A stretch of DNA of 64,000 bases from Papio anubis (taxonomy: Eukaryota; Chordata; Mammalia; Primates; Cercopithecidae). Position 1 is the first letter of the stretch. Every line of letters starts with the position of its first letter. Of this stretch, positions 12,505 through 24,837 are shown in pieces. The notes beneath the pieces were generated by a model. That model did not search any database. It was not told the DNA's origin and was given only the letters and a program-made list of their open reading frames with translations. The stretch lies in contig NC_044976.1 in NCBI RefSeq assembly GCF_008728515.1, forward strand, positions 33,317,376 to 33,381,375. Direction: 5' to 3'. The translations under genes were made by a program, and so were the position numbers.

Positions 12505-12826
12505 TGCTAGAGCTGCCATAACAAAATACCAGACTAGTGGCTTAAAAAACAGAAATAGGCCGGGCCGGGTGGCTCAAGCCCTGTAATCCCAGCACTTCTT
12601 TGGGAGGTCAGGCGGTGGATCAACAGGTCAGGAGATCTATGACCATCCTGCATAACATGGTGAAACCCCGCCTCACTAAAAATACAAAAAAAAAACTTAG
12701 CCGGGCGCGGTGGCGACGCCAGTCCCAGCTACTCGAGGCTGAGGCGGAGAACATGGAACCCGGAGATGGAGCTTGGCAGTGAGCCTGACCACTGCACCTG
12801 TGCCTGGCGACAGAGCGACCTGGCCT

Positions 12827-12872
<46 letters not shown>

Positions 12873-13820
12873 AGAAATAGGGGTCAATGAGTGGCTCACT
12901 GTAATCCCAGCACTTTGGGAGACTGGAGTGGGATGGATCACGAGGTCAGGAGATCGAGACCATCCTGGCTCACACGGTGAAATCCCATCTCTACTAAAAA
13001 TATAAAAAATTAGCCGGGCGTGGTGGCGGGCACATGTAGTCCCAGCTACTCAGGAGGCTGGAGACAGGGAGAATGCATGAGCCCGGAGGTAGAGCTTGCA
13101 GTGAGTCGAGATTGGCGCCCACTGCACTCCAGCCTGGGCAACAGAGCCAGACTGGCCTCAAAAAAAAAAGAAATAGGCTGGGCACAATGGCTCACACCTG
13201 TAATCCCAGCACTTTGGGAGGCCAAGGTGAGGGCAGATCACTTGAGGTCAGGAGTTCAAGACCAGCCTGGCCAACATGGTGAAACCTTGTCTCTACTAAA
13301 AATACAAAAATTAACCAGGCATGGTGGGGGGCACCTGTAATCTCAGCTACTCAGGAGGCTGAGGCAGGAGAATCACTTGAACCTGGGAGGCAGAGGTTGC
13401 AGTGAGCTGAGATCGTGCCACAGCACTCCAGCCTGAGTGAAAGACTGAAACTCCGTTTCAGAAAAAAAAAAAAAAAAAAACAGAAATGTATTTTCTCACA
13501 GTTCTTGAGGGTAGAAGATCAAGATGGCGGTGTTGGCAGGTTTAATTTCTTCTGAGGTCTTTCTCCTTGGCTTGCAGAGGGCTGTTTACTTGCTGTGTCC
13601 TTTCCTGGTCCTCACGTGGTCCACTCATTCATGGTGATTCTTCCTCTTCTCATAAAGATATTTGCCATAATGGAGTAAGGCCTAACCCATATGCCTTCAT
13701 TTTACCTTAATTACTTCCTGAAAGGCCCTATCTACAAATATAGTCACATTCTGAGATGCACTAGGGGTTAAGACTTCAGTTGGATTTTTGGGGGACACAA
13801 TTCAGTCCATAACACACTGC
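12505..13820 (+). repeat. Old interspersed repeat split by three Alus
   Basis: The flank at 12505-12553 (agctgccataacaaaatacc) continues at 13483-13820 (tctcacagttcttgagg to ggggacacaattcagtccat). I recognise this as a common mammalian repeat but cannot name the family with confidence. Confidence 0.6.
12557..13482 (+). repeat. Three forward Alus, two of them indel-rich
   Basis: Alus at 12557-12872 (A41 tail) and 12880-13168 carry scattered single-base indels. The Alu at 13177-13482 is clean. Confidence 0.88.
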
Positions 13821-13992
13821 AAAATAGGCTATACAGGATTGTGATTCCTGAAAAAAAGGATAGTAAATGAGGCAAGCACCTCTGCACTCCAGTCTGCCTG
13901 GAAGTTTTACCTGATCCATGGCATAGAGAAGAGGACCCAAACAAGAGCATGGAGTTCTTGCTGCATTGAGGAGACAGAGATTGGAGTTGTTC

Positions 13993-14283
13993 TTTTTTTT
14001 TTTTTTTAGACAAAGTCTCCAGTTGCCCAGGCTGGAGTGCAGTGGCAGCACAATCTCAGCTCACTGCAACCTCCGCCTTCCAGGTTCAAGTGATTCTCCT
14101 GCCTCAGCTTCCTGAGTAGCTTGTATTACAGGCACGTGCCACCATAGTTGGCTAATTTTAGTATTAGAGACAGAGTTTCACCATGTTGGTCAGGCTGGTT
14201 TCAAATTCCTGACCTCGGGTGATCCACTCACCTTGGCCTTCCAAAGTGCTGGGATTACAGGCATGAGCCACTTAGCTCAGCCA
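13993..14283 (-). repeat. Alu
   Basis: Full reverse Alu. Confidence 0.92.
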
Positions 14284-14811
14284 GAGATTGGAGTTTGATA
14301 AGGCTGAAGCAGCTGGAACTTGCGGAACAAAATACTAGAAAGAAGGGAGCTATACAGAAAAAGAATCTGCATAAAATGATTTGGAGTTATTGGCAGAATA
14401 CTAAGTTGGGCATGTATAGAACGAGACTCCACAAGGTCAGAGAAAAAACAATTATTGAAAAAGGAACAACGACTAGAGAGTTTTATGTTGAACAATTCCT
14501 AGAGCTTACAAGGGCTGGGGAGACATTCACATTCTGACTATTCAGAATAGAAGAACCTTGTTACACATCTAAGGCATCCAGTGGAAATACTAGAATTAGG
14601 CCTAGAGAAAAGGTCACTCCAGACTTGCTCTATCAAATCTAATTGCCTGCCAAACAAAACTAATACTCTTAAAAGTAAGACATTCAACAACATAATATTC
14701 ACAATGTCCAGCATCTAATAAAAAATTATTAGATATGTCAAGGAGCAGGAAAATGTGAACCATAGCAGTAGAAAAAATCAGCTAATAGGAAAAAAAAAAA
14801 AAAAAAAAAAA

Positions 14812-15108
14812 GGCCGGGCGTGGTGGCTCACACCTATAATCCTAGCACTTTGGGAGGCTGAGGTGGGAGGATCACCTGAGGTCAAAAGTTCAAGATCAGC
14901 CTGGTCAACATGGCAAAATCCCATCTCTACTAAAAATACAAAAATTAGCTGGCCACGGTGGCACGCACCTCTAATCCTTGCTACTAGGGAGGCTGAGGCA
15001 GGAGAATCACTTGAACCCAGGGGGTGGAGGTTGCAGTGAGCCAAGATTGTGCTACTGCACTCCACCCTGGGTGACAGAGTGAGACTCCACCTCAAAAACA
15101 AAAACAAA
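14812..15108 (+). repeat. Alu
   Basis: Forward Alu inside the L1M remnant. Confidence 0.92.
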
Positions 15109-15242
15109 AGACCCAGGATAACAAAGATGATGGAATTGCAGACAATAATGCAAAAAACAGTTAATAAGACTATATACAGATATACAAAGGAAAACGTGAA
15201 CATAGTGAAGAGAAAATATTAAAATAAATTGATCTTCTTTTA

Positions 15243-15555
15243 ATTTTTTTTTTTTTTTTGAGATGGAGTTTTGCTCTTGTTGCCCAGGCTGCAGTGCAAT
15301 GGCATGATCTTGGCTCACCGCAACCTCCACATCCTGGGTTCAAGCAATTCTCCTGCCTCAGCCTCCTGAGTAGCTGGGATTACAGGCACACACCACCACA
15401 CCCCAGCTAATTTTGCATTTTTTTTTTTTTTTTTAAGTAGAGATATGGGTTCTCCATGTTGGTCAGGCTGGTCTTGAACTCCCAACCTCAGGTGATCCAC
15501 CTGCCTCAGCCTCCCAAAGTGCTGGGATTACAGGCGTTAGCCACCGTGCCTGGTC
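15243..15555 (-). repeat. Alu
   Basis: Reverse Alu with an internal T16 expansion at about 15419. Confidence 0.92.
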
Positions 15556-15879
15556 ATAAATTGAACTTCTAGAGATGAAAAATAGAATATCTGAAATGAA
15601 AATGTTACTTACTGGGGATACAGGAGATTAGACACTACAGGAGAAAAGATTAATGAACTTGAAGACATAGCAAATCATACTGCCATGTCTTCAAGTTCAC
15701 TGAAGACCTAAGGAAAAGAAAATAAATAAAAAAGATGAACAGAGTTTCAGTGACCTGTGGGAAAATGTCAAGCAATCTAACTTACATGTAATAGGAGTCT
15801 ACAAAAAGGAAGAGGGCAAGAAAAATATTCCAAGAAGTAATGGCCAATTTTTGTTTTTTAATTATTATTATTATTATTT

Positions 15880-16164
15880 TGTATTGAGACAGAGTCTCAC
15901 TCTGTCACCCAGGCTGGAGGGTAGTGATGCAATCATGGCTCACTGCAGCCTCGACCTCTTCAGGCTCAAGTGATCCCTCCCACTTCAGCCCCCCAAGTAG
16001 CTGGGATTACAGGTACACAACACCATGGCTGGCTAATTTTATATATATATATATATATTTTTTTTTTTTTGGTAGAGTTGGGGTTTCACCATGTTGCCCA
16101 GGCTGGTCTCAAACTCCTGGGCTCAGGTGATCCGCCTACCTTAGCCTCCCAAAGTGCTGGGATA
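15880..16164 (-). repeat. Alu, 5' truncated
   Basis: Reverse Alu containing an (AT)n stretch at 16040-16060; stops at gctgggata. Confidence 0.9.
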
Positions 16165-16354
16165 AACTTTTTAAAATGTGATGAAACTATAACCTCATAG
16201 ATTCAAAAATCTCAACAATTCTGAAGCAGAATAACAGAAAGCAAATCATCCCAAGGCACATCGTAATAAGGATGCTGAAAATCAGAGACAAAGGTAAAAG
16301 TTTACAAGCATCTAGAAAGATGACAACTAATTTCTCATTAGAAATAATGCAAAC

Positions 16355-17106
16355 CTGGCTGGGTGCAGTGGCTCATACCTGTAATTCCAGCATTTTGGGA
16401 GGCTAAGGCAAGAGGATTGCTTGAGCTCAGGAGTTGGAGACTAACCTGGGCAACATAGAGAAATCTCACCTCTACTAAAAATAAAAAATACTGGCTAGGC
16501 GTGGTGGCTCATGCCTGTAAGTCCAGCAGTTTGAAAGGCTGAGGCGGGTGGATCACCTGAGGTCAGCAGTTTGAGACCAGTCTGGCCAACATGGTGAAAC
16601 CTCGTCTCTACCAAAAATACAAAACTTGGGCGGGCATGTTGGCAGGTGCCTGTAATTCCAGCTACTTGGTAGGCTGAGGCAGTAGAATCACTTGAATCAG
16701 GGAGGTGGAGGTTGCAGTGAGCTGAGATAGCACCATTGCACTCCAGCCTGGGCGTCAAGACCTAAACTCTGTCTCAAAAAAAAAAAAAAAAAAAAATTGC
16801 CGGACACTGTGGCTCATGCCTGTAATCCCAGCACTCTGGTAGGCTGAGGTGGGTGGGTCATTTGAGGTCAGGAGTTCAAGACCAGGCTGACCAACATGGT
16901 GAAACCCTGTCTCTACTAAAAATACAAAAAAGTTAGCTGGGTGTGGTGGCCCGCACCTGTAATCCCAGCTACTTGGGAGGCTGAGGCAGGAGAATCGCTT
17001 GAACCCAGGAAGTGGAGGTTGCAGTGAGCCCAGATCGCACCACTGCACTCCAACCTGGGCAACAGAGTGGAACTCTATCTCAAAAAAAAAAAAAAAAAAA
17101 AAAAAA
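16355..17106 (+). repeat. Three forward Alus in tandem
   Basis: A half Alu 16355-16491, then full Alus 16492-16797 and 16798-17106. Confidence 0.91.
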
Positions 17107-17129
17107 GAAAGAGTATCTCAGGTACATGA

Positions 17130-17650
17130 AGGATAGGATACTAAACTTGGAATAAAAAATCCTAGCTCTGAGTATGACTGCTATTTACTAGTTCTGAGAC
17201 TTTGGATAATCCACATTCTCTCAGGCTGTCTCCTCAGTGAAGTAGGGGCTCTTTCATCATATGGCTACTTAGAATTTATTTATCTATCTATCTATTTATT
17301 TATTTATTTATTTATTTTTTGAGACAGAGTCTCGCTCTGTCGCCCAGGCTGGAGTGCAGTGGCCGGATCTCAGCTCACTGCAAGCTCCGCCTCCTGGGTT
17401 CACGCCATTCTCCTGCCTCAGCCTCCTGAGTAGCTGGGACTACAGGCGCCCGCCACCTCGTCCGGCTAGTTTTTTGTATTTTTTAGTAGAGACGGGGTTT
17501 CACCATGTTAGCCAGGACGGTCTCGATCTCCTGACCTCGTGATCCGCCTGTCTTGGCCTCCCAAAGTGCTAGGATTACAGGCTTGAGCCACCGCACCCGG
17601 CCAGCTATTTAGAATTTATTAAATGTCAAGTGTACCACAAGGGATATAAA
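17130..17650 (+). repeat. MIR split by an AluY
   Basis: MIR-like text at 17150-17270 resumes at 17603. The reverse AluY (17320-17602), with a (TTTA)n/(TCTA)n tail at 17274-17318, is flanked by the duplication tagaatttatt. Confidence 0.7.
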
Positions 17651-17689
17651 GTCCAATGATACATGCTTCCTGCCATCTAAAGTTTAGTG

Positions 17690-17812
17690 GGAGCCACTAG
17701 CGGTGGCTCACACCTGTAATCCCAGCACATTGGGAGGCTGAGGGAAGAGGATCACTTGAGGCCAGGAGTTTGAGACCAGCCTGGACAATATGGCAAAACC
17801 CACCCAGTCTCT
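17690..17812 (+). repeat. Alu left-monomer fragment
   Basis: Forward Alu fragment ending at tggcaaaaccc, next to an L1 3' end. Confidence 0.8.
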
Positions 17813-17819
17813 ATTTTAT

Positions 17820-17990
17820 ATGTGTATATATAGCAGGTGGGAGGAGGGAGAGCATCAGGAAGAATAACTAATGGATACTGCGGTTAGATGATGGGATAAT
17901 CGGTACAGCAAACCACCATGGCACACATTTACCTATGTAACAAACCTGCACATCCTGCACATGCACCCCTGAACTTCAAATAAAAGTTGT
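17820..17990 (+). mobile_element. L1P 3' end
   Basis: Sense L1 terminus: tacagcaaaccaccatggca, ctatgtaacaaacctgcaca, cttcaaataaaagtt. Confidence 0.88.
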
Positions 17991-18288
17991 GGCCAGGTGC
18001 GGTGGCTCATGCTTGTAATACCCATCACTTTGGGAGGCCAAGGCAGGTGGATCATTTCAGGTCAGGAGTTCGAGACCAGCTTGACCTACATAGTGCAACC
18101 CCATCTCTACTGAAATACAAAAATTAGCCGGATGTGGTTGTGGGTTGCCTGTAATCCCAGCTACTCAGGAGGCTGAGGCAGGAGAATCACTTGAACCCAG
18201 GAGGCGGAGGCTGCAGTGAGCCAAGATCATGCCACTGCACTCTAGCCTGGGCGACAGAGCAAGACTCCCTCTCAAAAAAAAAATGAAT

Positions 18289-18320
<32 letters not shown>

Positions 18321-18602
18321 GAGACGGAGTCTGGCTCTGTCGCCCAGGCTGGAGTGCAGTGGCTGGATCTCGGCTCACTGCAAGCTCTGCCTCCCGGGTT
18401 CACGCCATTCTCCTGCCTCAGCCTCCCGAGTAGCTGGGACTACAGGCGCCTGCCACCGCGCCCAGCTAGTTTTTTGTATTTTTTAGTAGAGACGGGGTTT
18501 CACTGTGTTAGCCAGGATGGTCTCGATCCCGGCCTCAAGTGATCCTCTTCCCTCAGCCTCCCAATGTGCTGGGATTACAGGCTTGAGCCACCGCACCCGG
18601 CA
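17991..18602. repeat. Forward Alu plus reverse AluY in its A-tail
   Basis: The forward Alu (17991-18289) is followed by a reverse AluY (18295-18602) flanked by the duplication aaaatgaataaattttt. Together they form an inverted pair. Confidence 0.92.
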
Positions 18603-18776
18603 AAAATGAATAAATTTTTTAAAAAGTTAAAGTTGTAAATCAAAAAAGAAAAAAGAATACAATATGTGTTTAGTTTTATAAACTATATATAATATAGTAA
18701 TATATATTAATATAACTGTATATAATAAATGGATTTAAAAATATAAATATATTTGTTAAAGAAAGATAAAAATAAG

Positions 18777-19080
18777 GCCAGGTGTGGTGGCTCATGCCTG
18801 TAATCCCAGCACTTTGGGAGACTGAGGCGGGTGGATTACCTGAGGTCAGGAGTTCGAGATGAGCCTGACCAACATGGTGAAACTCTATCTCAGCTAAAAA
18901 TATAAAAATTAGCCAGGCGTGGTGGCAGGTGCCTGTAATCCCAGCTACTCGGGGGGCCGAGGCAAGAGAATCATTTGAATCCGGGAGGTGGAGGTTGCAG
19001 TGAGTTGAGACCGCGCCATTGCACTCTAGCCTGGGGGACAAGAGCGAGACTTCGTTTCAAAAAAAAAAAAAAAAAAAAAG
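18777..19080 (+). repeat. Alu
   Basis: Full forward Alu with an A20 tail. Confidence 0.92.
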
Positions 19081-19140
19081 GTAAAAATAAATCCAATAGA
19101 GAATGACTGGTTAACAATGAGGAGCACAAAACAGAATAAT

Positions 19141-19250
19141 CAGCCAGGTGCAGTGAGGCGAGGCCCTGTTGTCCCAGCTACCTGGGAGGCTGAAGTGGGA
19201 GGACTGCTTGAGCCCAGGAGTTGGAATCTAGCCCCATTTCTTAAAATTTA
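19141..19250 (+). repeat. Alu fragment with internal deletion
   Basis: Joins the Alu 5' end directly to the cccagctacctgggagg segment. Confidence 0.75.
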
Positions 19251-19329
19251 AAAAATAATAATCATTTCTATTTGTGTGTATCTGTGTGGGTGTGCGTGCA
19301 CCCCTTAAGCAGGTAAAAATTAGAAAGAA

Positions 19330-19858
19330 CATCAAAAAAACAAACAAGTGGGAGGGGGTGAGGGATGGTGGGAGGTTGGTGAGGGATAAAAGACTACAAA
19401 TAGGGGCCGGGCGCGGTGGCTCAAGCCTGTAATCCCAGCACTTTGGGAGGCCGAGACGGGTGGATCACGAGGTCCGGAGATCGAGACCATCCTGGCTAAC
19501 ACGGTGAAACCCCGTCTCTACTAAAAAATAAAAAAGAACTAGCCGGGCGAGGTGGCGGGCGCCTGTAGTCCCAGCTACTCGGGAGGCTGAGGCAGGAGAA
19601 TGGCGGGAACCCGGGAGGCGGAGCTTGCAGTGAGCTGAGATCCGGCCACTGCACTCCAGCCTGGGCGACAGAGCGAGACTCCGTCTCAAAAAAAAAAAAA
19701 AAAAAAAAAGACTACAAATAGGGTGCAGTATATACTGCTCAGGTGATGGGTGCACCAAAATCTCACAAATCACCACTGAAGAACTTACTCATGTAACTAA
19801 ATATCACCTGTACCCCCAATAACTTATGGGAAAATTAAAATTTTAAAAATTTAAAAAT
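19330..19858 (+). mobile_element. L1 3' end split by a young AluY
   Basis: The L1 terminus (caccactgaagaacttactc, cctgtacccccaataactta) is interrupted by a forward AluY at 19404-19709 with the duplication agactacaaataggg. Confidence 0.85.
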
Positions 19859-19859
19859 T

Positions 19860-20520
19860 GGCCGGGCGTGGTGGCTCATGCCTGTAATCCCAGCACTTTG
19901 GGAGGCTGAGGCAGATGGATCACCTGAGGTTAGGAGTTCAAGACCAGCCTGACCAACATGGAGAAACCCTGTCTCTACTAAAAATACAAAATTAGCCAGG
20001 CATGGTGGCACATGCCTGTAATCCCAGCTACTAGGGAGGTTGAGGCAGGAGAATCACTTGAACCTGGGAGGCAGAGGTTGTGGTGAGCTGAGATCGCACC
20101 ATTGCATTCCAGCCTGGGCAACAAAAGCAAAACTCCATCTAAAAAAAAAAAAAAAAAAAAAAAAAAATTTAAATTAAAAAAAAGAAAAACAACAAAAAAC
20201 AAAGAGGCTGGGCATGGTGGCTCAAGCCTGTAATCTCAGCACTGTTGGAAGCCATGGTGGGTGGATCCCTGGAGCACAGGAGTTTGAGACCAGCCTGGGC
20301 AACATGGAGAGACCCTTGTCTCTACTGAAAATACAAAAAAAAAAAAAGCCAGGTGTGGTGGTATGCCCCTGTGGTCCCAGCTACTTGGGGGACTGAGGTG
20401 GGAAGATGGCTTGAGCCTGAGAGGCAGAGGTTGCAATGAGCTGAGATTAAGCCATTGCACTCCAGCCTGGGCAACAGAGTGAGACTCTGTCAAATAAAAA
20501 AGAAAAGAAAAAGAAAACTG
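19860..20520 (+). repeat. Two forward Alus
   Basis: Alu 19860-20168 and a more diverged Alu 20206-20520. Confidence 0.91.
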
Positions 20521-20534
20521 TGAGTATCTTAGAA

Positions 20535-20665
20535 GTTGGTATTTGCTGCTTTTTGGCATCTAATGAGATGATTACATGGTATTTATCTTTCATTCTATTT
20601 ATGTGGCATGTCACATTTATTGATTTGCATATGATGAACCATCCTTGCATTCCAGTGATAAAAAC
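20535..20665 (-). mobile_element. Inverted 5' piece of an L1 (ORF2 reverse-transcriptase region)
   Basis: The minus-strand translation contains INVTCHINRMKDKYHVIISLDA, like the L1 ORF2 motif INxxHHINRxKDKxHMIISIDA. It abuts sense L1 sequence, the signature of twin priming. Confidence 0.8.
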
Positions 20666-20773
20666 ATTTCTCAAAAGAAGACACACAAATGGCTAACAGA
20701 TAATAAAAAATGCTCAGCATCACTAATCATTAGAGAAATACAAATTAAAACCACAATAAGATATCATCTCATA

Positions 20774-21058
20774 CAGTGCTTACACCTGTAATCCTAGCAC
20801 TTTGCGAGGCTGCAGTGGGCAGATCAAGAGGTCAGGAGATCGAGACCATCCCAGCCAACATGGTGAAACCCCGTCTCTACTAAAAATACAAAAATTAGTT
20901 GGGTGTGGTGGCACGTGCCTGTAATTCCAGCTACTTGGGAGGCTGAGGCAGGAGAATCACTTGAACTGGGGAGTCAGGTTGCAGTGAGCCGAGATCACGC
21001 CACTGCACTCCAGCCTGGCAACAGAGCGAGACTCCATCTCAAAAACAAAAACAAAAAC
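20774..21058 (+). repeat. Alu
   Basis: Forward Alu inserted in the L1. Confidence 0.9.
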
Positions 21059-21286
21059 AGGTAAAACAGTATGGAAATTTCAAAGAAAAAAAAAAACTAA
21101 CTAAAAATAGAATTATCATATGATCCAGAAATCCCACTTCTGGGTATTAATGTAAAAGACTTGAAATAAGTTTGTTAAACGGATATCTGCACTCCTATGT
21201 TCACTGCAGCACTATTCACAGTAGCCAAGTTATGGATTCAACCTCTGCCCATCAACAGACAAATGGATTTTAAAAATATAGTGCAG

Positions 21287-21595
21287 GCCGGGCGTGATGG
21301 CTCAAGCCTGTAATCCCAGCACTTTGGGAGGCCGAGACGGGCGGATCATGAGGTCAGGAGATCGAGACCATCCTGGCTAACATGGTGAAACCCCGTCTCT
21401 ACTAAAAAATACAAAAAACTAGCCAGGTGAGGTGGCGGGTGCCTGTAGTCCCAGCTACTCGGGAGGCTAAGGCAGGAGAATGGCGTGAACCCGGGAGGCG
21501 GAGCTTGCTGTGAGCCGAGATCCGGCCACTGCACTCCAGCCTGGGTGACAGAGCGAGACTCCGTCTCAAAACAAAGAATTGAAAAAAAAAAAAAA
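21287..21595 (+). repeat. AluY
   Basis: Young forward Alu; the flanks share the duplication atatagtgca/atgtagtgca. Confidence 0.93.
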
Positions 21596-21655
21596 AAATG
21601 TAGTGCATATACACAATGGAATACTATTCAGCCTTTAAAAAAAGGAGGAAATTCT

Positions 21656-22560
21656 GGGCTGGGCACAGTAGTTCATGCCTGTAATCCCAGCACTTTGGGA
21701 GGCCATGGTGGGCAGATCACGAGGTCAGGAGATCGAGACCATCCTGGCTAACATGGTGAAACCCTGTCTCTACTAAAAATACAAAAAATTTGCTGGGCAT
21801 GGTGGTGTGCACCTGTAGTTCCAGCTACTCGGGAGGCTGAGACAGAATGGCTTGAACCTGTGAGGTGGAGGTTGCAGTGAACCAAGATCACACCACTGCA
21901 CTCCAGCCTGGGTGACAGAGTGAGACTCTGTCTCCAAGAAAGAAAAAGGAAATTCTGGCTGGGTGCAGTGACTCGTGTGTGTAATTCCAATGCTTTGGGA
22001 GGCCAAAGTGGGCAGATTACTTGAGGTCAGGGGTTTGAGACCAGACTGGGCAACATGACGAAACCCTGTCTACTAAAAGTACAAAAATTAGGCCAGGCGT
22101 AGTGGCTCACGCCTGTAATCCCAGAACTTTGGGAGGCCAAGGCGGGCAGATCACGAGGACAGGAGATCAAGACCATCCTGGCTAACACGGTGAAACCCCG
22201 TCTCTTCTAAAAATACAAAAAAAAATTAGCTGGGCGTGGTGGCGGGTGCCTGTAGTCCCAGCTACTCGGGAGGCTGAGGAAGGAGAATGGCATGAACCCG
22301 GGAGGCAGAGCTTGCAGTGAGCCGAGATCACGCCACTGCACTCCAGCCTGGGCAACAGAGCGAGACTCCGTCTCAAAAAAAAAAAGTACAAAAATTAGCC
22401 AGGCATGGTGGTGCACGTCTGTAATCCCAGCTACTCAGAGGCTGAGGCAGGAGAATTGCTTGAACCCAGGAGCCAGAAGTTTCAGAGAGTGAAGATCACG
22501 CCACTGCACTCCAGCCTAGGCGACAGAGTGAGACTCTATCTCAAACAAAAAAAAGAAAAG
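21656..22560 (+). repeat. Alu cluster with an AluY nested in an Alu
   Basis: Alu 21658-21950, then an Alu interrupted (21955-22091 and 22386-22560) by an AluY at 22092-22385. The nested copy is flanked by aagtacaaaaatta. Confidence 0.92.
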
Positions 22561-22789
22561 AAAAAGAGAGGAAATTCTGACATTTGTGACAACATTGATG
22601 GAATTGGAGAACATTATGCTAAGTGAAATAGGTCAGGCCCAGAAAGACAAATACCACATGTTCTCATTTATATGTGGAATTTAAAAAATGAACTCATAGA
22701 AGCAGAGAGTAAAACAGTGGTGACAGAAGCTGGAGGATGGGGGAAATGGGGAGGTGATGGTCAAAGGGTATACAATTTCCTGGGTTTTT

Positions 22790-22965
22790 TTTTGTTTGTT
22801 TCTTTTTGAGAGGGAGTCTTGCTCTGTCATCCAGGCTGGAGTACAGTGGCACGATCTTGGCTCACTGCAATCTCAGCCTCACAGGTTCAAGTGATTCTCC
22901 TGCCTCAGCCTCCCGAATAGCTGGGACTACAGGCATTACAGGTATGCACCATCACGCCCAGCTAA

Positions 22966-23000
<35 letters not shown>

Positions 23001-23121
23001 TTAGTAGAGACGGGGTTTCACTGTGTTGGCCAGGCTGGTCTTGAACTCCTGACCTCACGTGATCTACCTACCTCAGCTTCCCAAAGTGCTGGGATTACAG
23101 GCATGAGCCACCGCGCCCGGC
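22790..23121 (-). repeat. Alu with internal (GT)n
   Basis: Reverse Alu carrying (GT)14 at about 22968-22996. Confidence 0.92.
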
Positions 23122-23626
23122 CCAAAGGGTATACGATTTCAAACAAGGAGAATGTTTTCTCTTTTTATGTGTTCTGTTGCACAGCCTGGTGAATATAGTT
23201 AATAATAGAGTGTTACAAATTTCAAAATTGCTAAGTAAATTTCAAGTGTTCTTGCCACAAAAAATGTTAAGTATTTGAGGTGATGGATATATTAACTAGC
23301 TTGATTTAATTCTTTCACACTGCATTCATAAATTGTAACAGTATTTTGTACCCCATAAATGTTTTCCCCACACAACACCCTCTTCACAGAACCCGTAAGT
23401 CTATACAATTACAAGTTGTCAATTTACAATTAAAAAAAAGAAGAAAAAAGTTGGCATTTGCTATAACAAAAGTACCCCAGAAAATAATATATAGATATAT
23501 AAAAGTCTATATATATACATTAAAAAGTTGGCTTTTGCCAGTCTGACAAATGAAGGGCGAAGCTGGAGCAATGTGTACAAAGGCAAAGAGGAAGAAAACC
23601 CAAGATACACTCAGGGAAATAGAGTT

Positions 23627-23935
23627 TGGGCTGGGCGCGGTGGCTCATGCCTATAATCCCAGCACTTTGGGAGGCTGAGGTGGGCGTATCACCAGGACAG
23701 GAGTTTCAGACCAGCCTGGCCAATATGGTGACACCCTGTTCTACCAAAAATACAAACATTAGCCAGGTGCGGTGGCGCACGCCTATAGTCCAAGCTACTC
23801 GGGAGGCTGAGGCAGAAGAATCTCTTGAATGAACCTCGGAGGCGGAGGTGGCAGTGAGCCAAGATCACACCACTGCACTCCAGCCTGGATGACAGAGCAA
23901 GACTCTGTCTCAAAAAAAAAAAAAAAAAAAAAAAG
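23627..23935 (+). repeat. Alu
   Basis: Forward Alu flanked by gagtttgg-type duplications (agagtttggg and gagagtttgg). Confidence 0.92.
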
Positions 23936-24144
23936 AGAGAGTTTGGTTTACATAGAGCATAGTTTTAACGGCATAACGCAAGATGAACTAAAGACAGAAC
24001 CAGATTTGTGTGACCTGATAAGGAGTTTGAACTTTGTTGTACAAGAGAAAGTGATTCCAAGCAGAAGAGAAATGATCAGGTGAGTGTTTTAGGAAGGAAA
24101 CTATGTCATGAGCAAAAGGTGCAGGAGTGAAGGCAGCTATGGAA

Positions 24145-24690
24145 TCAATTCAAGTGTCCATTGACGGATGAACAGATAAAGAAAATGTAAGATACATACA
24201 CAGTGGAGTACTATTCAGCCTTTAAAAGAAGGAAATTCTGTCATCTTTGATAACACAGATGAACATGGAGGACATTATCTGGGCGAAATAAGCTAGGCAC
24301 AGAAAAACAAATATCTCATGACCTCATTCATATGTGGAATCTAAAAAAGTCAAACTCATAGAAGCAGAGAGTATAATGGTGTTTACCAGGGGATGGAGGA
24401 TGAGAAGGAAGATTGGGGAGATATTGGTCAAAGGACACAAAATTTCAGTCAAGAGGAATAAATTCAAGAGTTCTACTATTGTACACCATGGTGACTACAG
24501 TTAATAACAATGTATTGCATACTTGCAGATCACTAAGAGGATGAAATGTTAATTGTTCTCATACAAATAAATGATAAGTATGTGAGGTGATGCATATGTT
24601 AATTAGCTCAATTTGCCATTCCACAATGTATACGTATTTCAGAACATCATGTTGTATGCCATAAATATATATAATTTTTATTTGTCAACA
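24145..24690 (+). mobile_element. L1M 3' end, second copy
   Basis: Sense L1M text parallel to the one at 21.2-23.4 kb (gtactattcagcctttaaaa, ctcatagaagcagagagtat, gccataaatatatat), without Alu insertions. Confidence 0.85.
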
Positions 24691-24837
24691 GAGAGAGGGA
24701 GAGAAAAGGCAGGAAAACTGGGATAAGGGATACTGGTAGAGTCCATTGGGGTTATATAAACTGAGACACTGAATTCAAACTGTGCTGGCAGGTACAAAAA
24801 ATGCTCAAGGTAAAGATATTTAAGAAATATAAAAGGA

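Larger units (their letters stand above)
14640..16350 (+). mobile_element. L1M ORF1 region remnant, interrupted by Alus
   Basis: Between the Alus, translations match old L1 ORF1-type sequence: gaacttgaagacatagcaaa, aaaagatgaacagag, agtaatggcc, and ccaaggcacatcgtaataag (TPRHI-type). Stops and frameshifts throughout; dead copy. Confidence 0.75.
20666..23440 (+). mobile_element. L1M, sense part, interrupted by at least five Alus
   Basis: L1 pieces in order: ORF2 C-terminus (20666-20773, tgctcagcatcactaatcat), 21060-21286, 21600-21655, 22560-22785 and 23122-23440 (3' UTR to gtaccccataaatg). Disrupted by stops and insertions. Confidence 0.85.

Noticed and set aside
14295..14537. An 80-codon forward frame (MIRLKQLELAEQNTRKKG...) between Alus
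   Set aside because: It adjoins an old L1M ORF1 region and has no family match that I can see; more likely repeat-derived.
22968..22996. A (GT)n tract as a regulatory Z-DNA element
   Set aside because: It lies inside an Alu and is an ordinary microsatellite expansion.
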